13,915 bases of DNA from Planctomycetota bacterium (GTDB lineage: Bacteria > Planctomycetota > UBA1135 > GCA-002686595), in NCBI GenBank assembly GCA_027623615.1, contig JAQBVH010000019.1, positions 1-13,915 on the forward strand, given 5' to 3'. Position 1 is the first letter of the stretch. Each line of letters starts with the position of its first letter. This document shows, piece after piece, positions 12,544-13,915 of this stretch. The translations under genes and the position numbers were made by a program. The notes below the pieces were generated by a model. The model made no database searches. It saw nothing but the letters and a program-made list of their open reading frames with translations, and was not told where the DNA came from.

Positions 12544-13638
12544 TCACTTCGTCTCGATCAGGCTCTCCAGCGCGCCGGCCATCTCCATGACCATCTCCAT
12601 GGTCATCGACTGGCCGCCGAAGTCGATCGTCATGGCGATGTCCATGGCGATGGCGGTGTCCCCTTCGAGGGTCAGGCTGTGCACGTGGCCCTTGCTCAGG
12701 TTCCAGACCAATTCACCGCTCGCCTCGAGGGTGAACTCGGCGTCGACGCGGTCGAGGGTCATCTGCATGCCCTCCTGGGCCGTCTCGGCCATGAGGTCGC
12801 GCAGCATTTCGCTCATGTCGTTGGCCGTGTCGATCTCGACCGCCAGGGCGATCACCGCGAGGCGTTGACCACCCTCATCCTTGACCTCGCGCAGGGTTCC
12901 GGTCGCCTCGCCCTCGAGCATGTCGCCGAACATGCGCCGGATGTTCGACATCATCGCCGCATCGGGGCCGCCGGGACCGATGCCCATCGACTCGCCGTCG
13001 ACCTCCATCTCGAGCTTCAGGTCGCCGCCAGGTGCGAGCACGTCGACCAGGCCGATCAGGTCGATCGTGTAGCTCTCGCCGACCTCGAGGTCCTTCACGG
13101 GCAGCAGGCGGCGCACGTCCATGTCCTCGACCAGGTCCGCCAGGAGGTACTGCTCCTTGCCGCGTGCCTCCGCGTCGACCCAGGTCCGGTTGTAGTCGCC
13201 CTCCTCCTCGTCCCAGGTGAAGTCCACCTGGCGGCCCTTCAGTGGGGACGAGCCCTTGCCCTTGGATGTTTGCTGCTCTCCGCCGCCGAGCCCGCCGTCG
13301 GCGGACATCTCCATGCCGAACGACATGTCGATGTCGTCGAAGGTCCGCCGCACCAGGGTCGGCCGGCCGGCGCTGAGCTTGCCGTAGGTGTCGGTGACCG
13401 TGATGCGGGAGACCGTCTCCATGGACATATCGACCTCCGGCATCATCGCGTTCTCCTCCCCGTTCATCAGGACCGACATGTTTTCGAGGTCCTGGACCAT
13501 TGTGTTCGTGAACACCTTGGTCACCGAGGCGCCTTCGGTGGGGCGGAAGGAGATCCGCTCGGCTTCCGCCGTGCCACCGGTCTTGGGTGCGAGGGCCAGA
13601 AGCGCGGGAGCGGCGAACAGGAGGGTGGCGTGCTTCAT
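12544..13638 (-). CDS. secreted methionine-rich protein of unknown function
   Basis: This 364-residue protein starts at ATG 13638 with an export signal (MKHATLLFAAPALLALAP). The mature part is acidic and beta-strand rich, with clusters of methionine at residues about 50-75 (MSVLMNG, MMPEVDMSME), 107-114 (MSFGMEMSA), 235-245 and 340-358 (MTIDFGGQSMTMEMVMEMAG). The arrangement of repeated strands ending in a Met-rich strand loosely recalls DUF6263-type exported proteins, but I do not claim the family. A glycine/lysine-rich linker (about 115-135) splits it into two parts. It should be periplasmic or extracellular. It is a single-gene unit: a strong hairpin follows, and I see no convincing promoter upstream. 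No catalytic motif is visible. Methionine clusters can bind copper, but here they may only reflect alternating strand composition. Confidence 0.78.
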   Translation of the reverse strand: MKHATLLFAAPALLALAPKTGGTAEAERISFRPTEGASVTKVFTNTMVQDLENMSVLMNGEENAMMPEVDMSMETVSRITVTDTYGKLSAGRPTLVRRTFDDIDMSFGMEMSADGGLGGGEQQTSKGKGSSPLKGRQVDFTWDEEEGDYNRTWVDAEARGKEQYLLADLVEDMDVRRLLPVKDLEVGESYTIDLIGLVDVLAPGGDLKLEMEVDGESMGIGPGGPDAAMMSNIRRMFGDMLEGEATGTLREVKDEGGQRLAVIALAVEIDTANDMSEMLRDLMAETAQEGMQMTLDRVDAEFTLEASGELVWNLSKGHVHSLTLEGDTAIAMDIAMTIDFGGQSMTMEMVMEMAGALESLIETK

Positions 13639-13915
13639 CGTGCGTGACTGAGCGGTGTACAGGCCGGCCTTGGAGAGGCGCGGCGGTTGAAGGCGGCCCA
13701 GGTCCCATGCGTCGGGCAGGCCTCGGACGCCTCAGGGCGCTGATCGGTTGTACGGGGTTTGTTGACGGGGCGGTGTGACCTTGGACTGCGGCCCGACCTA
13801 GAGCGGCCGACGGCCGGCGGCGGGGCTTCCTGTACGACCCACAGGCACGTCATCCCCGTCGCCGTCCGTCCTGCCTTCGAGCTGCGTCGTCCGTTCCGGG
13901 ACGGACCTCCACCTA
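13639..13915. other. terminal region with no supported gene
   Basis: These 277 bases hold only short frames with Arg/Pro/Ser-rich shadow composition. The minus-strand frame 13853-13635 runs into the start of the secreted protein gene and looks non-coding. The region should carry the upstream control sequences of that gene. A TTGACG at 13763-13768 on the plus strand has no matching -10 element. CCTGT and ACAGG at 13829-13845 form a short 5-bp inverted repeat. I assign nothing here. Confidence 0.5.

Noticed and set aside
13635..13853. A 72-residue minus-strand frame upstream of the Met-rich protein gene.
   Set aside because: It has Arg/Pro/Ser-rich low-complexity composition, overlaps the start of the next gene and shows no conserved motif.
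1..13915. CRISPR arrays, tRNA or rRNA genes, insertion sequences and integrase or attachment sites.
   Set aside because: I saw no regularly spaced repeats, cloverleaf-like segments, transposase motifs or long terminal inverted repeats by reading. This was not a computed search.

Overview
The window is very GC-rich and densely coding, with short intergenic gaps, several GTG starts, one probable TTG start and few Shine-Dalgarno sequences. The gene content (a Cys-type sulfatase with an export signal, a peptidase-MA/DUF1570-like secreted metalloprotease, several exported proteins of unknown function, a GspG-type pseudopilin tail, and an ArsC-like selenoprotein) fits an uncultured or little-studied Planctomycetota or similar deep-branching environmental bacterium. 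The phylum is an inference from gene content; there is no rRNA or marker gene here.

Layout. 1-654 (+) is the 3' end of a DUF3187-type outer-membrane protein gene. It converges on a small four-cysteine protein gene (954-718, -). A 226-bp divergent spacer follows, then an orphan five-helix SdhC-like diheme cytochrome b (1181-1894, +). Three back-to-back hairpins (1894-1994) separate it from a convergent DUF6624-like lipoprotein gene (2575-1994, -). Next is a compact minus-strand operon read 6048 to 2649: AtuA-type (DUF1446) protein, AtuA-like small partner, phosphate acetyltransferase, FKBP-type lipoprotein prolyl isomerase and Smr-domain protein. Successive genes overlap by 1-4 nt or are 1 nt apart, and a hairpin follows the last one.

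Divergent from that operon is a plus-strand set: pyroglutamyl-peptidase I (6110-6694), an ArsC-family selenoprotein with an in-frame TGA (6702-7052), and a type I sulfatase (7052-8491). A long perfect hairpin lies inside the sulfatase signal-peptide codons. Converging on the sulfatase is a second minus-strand operon (12386 to 8495): HEXXH metalloprotease with a C-terminal beta-rich domain, DUF309 protein, and an exported protein with a GspG-like C-terminus. That last gene is broken into two frames by what looks like one missing G. Upstream lies a separate minus-strand gene for a methionine-rich secreted protein (13638-12544), with its own terminator hairpin. I see no gene I can support in 13639-13915.

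Most notable are the selenoprotein, which a standard gene caller would truncate at its N-terminus and so lose its active site; the frameshifted GspG-tailed protein, which may be a sequencing error or a real break; and the split AtuA/phosphotransacetylase operon, whose substrate is not evident. I found no CRISPR array, tRNA, rRNA, insertion sequence or integrase.
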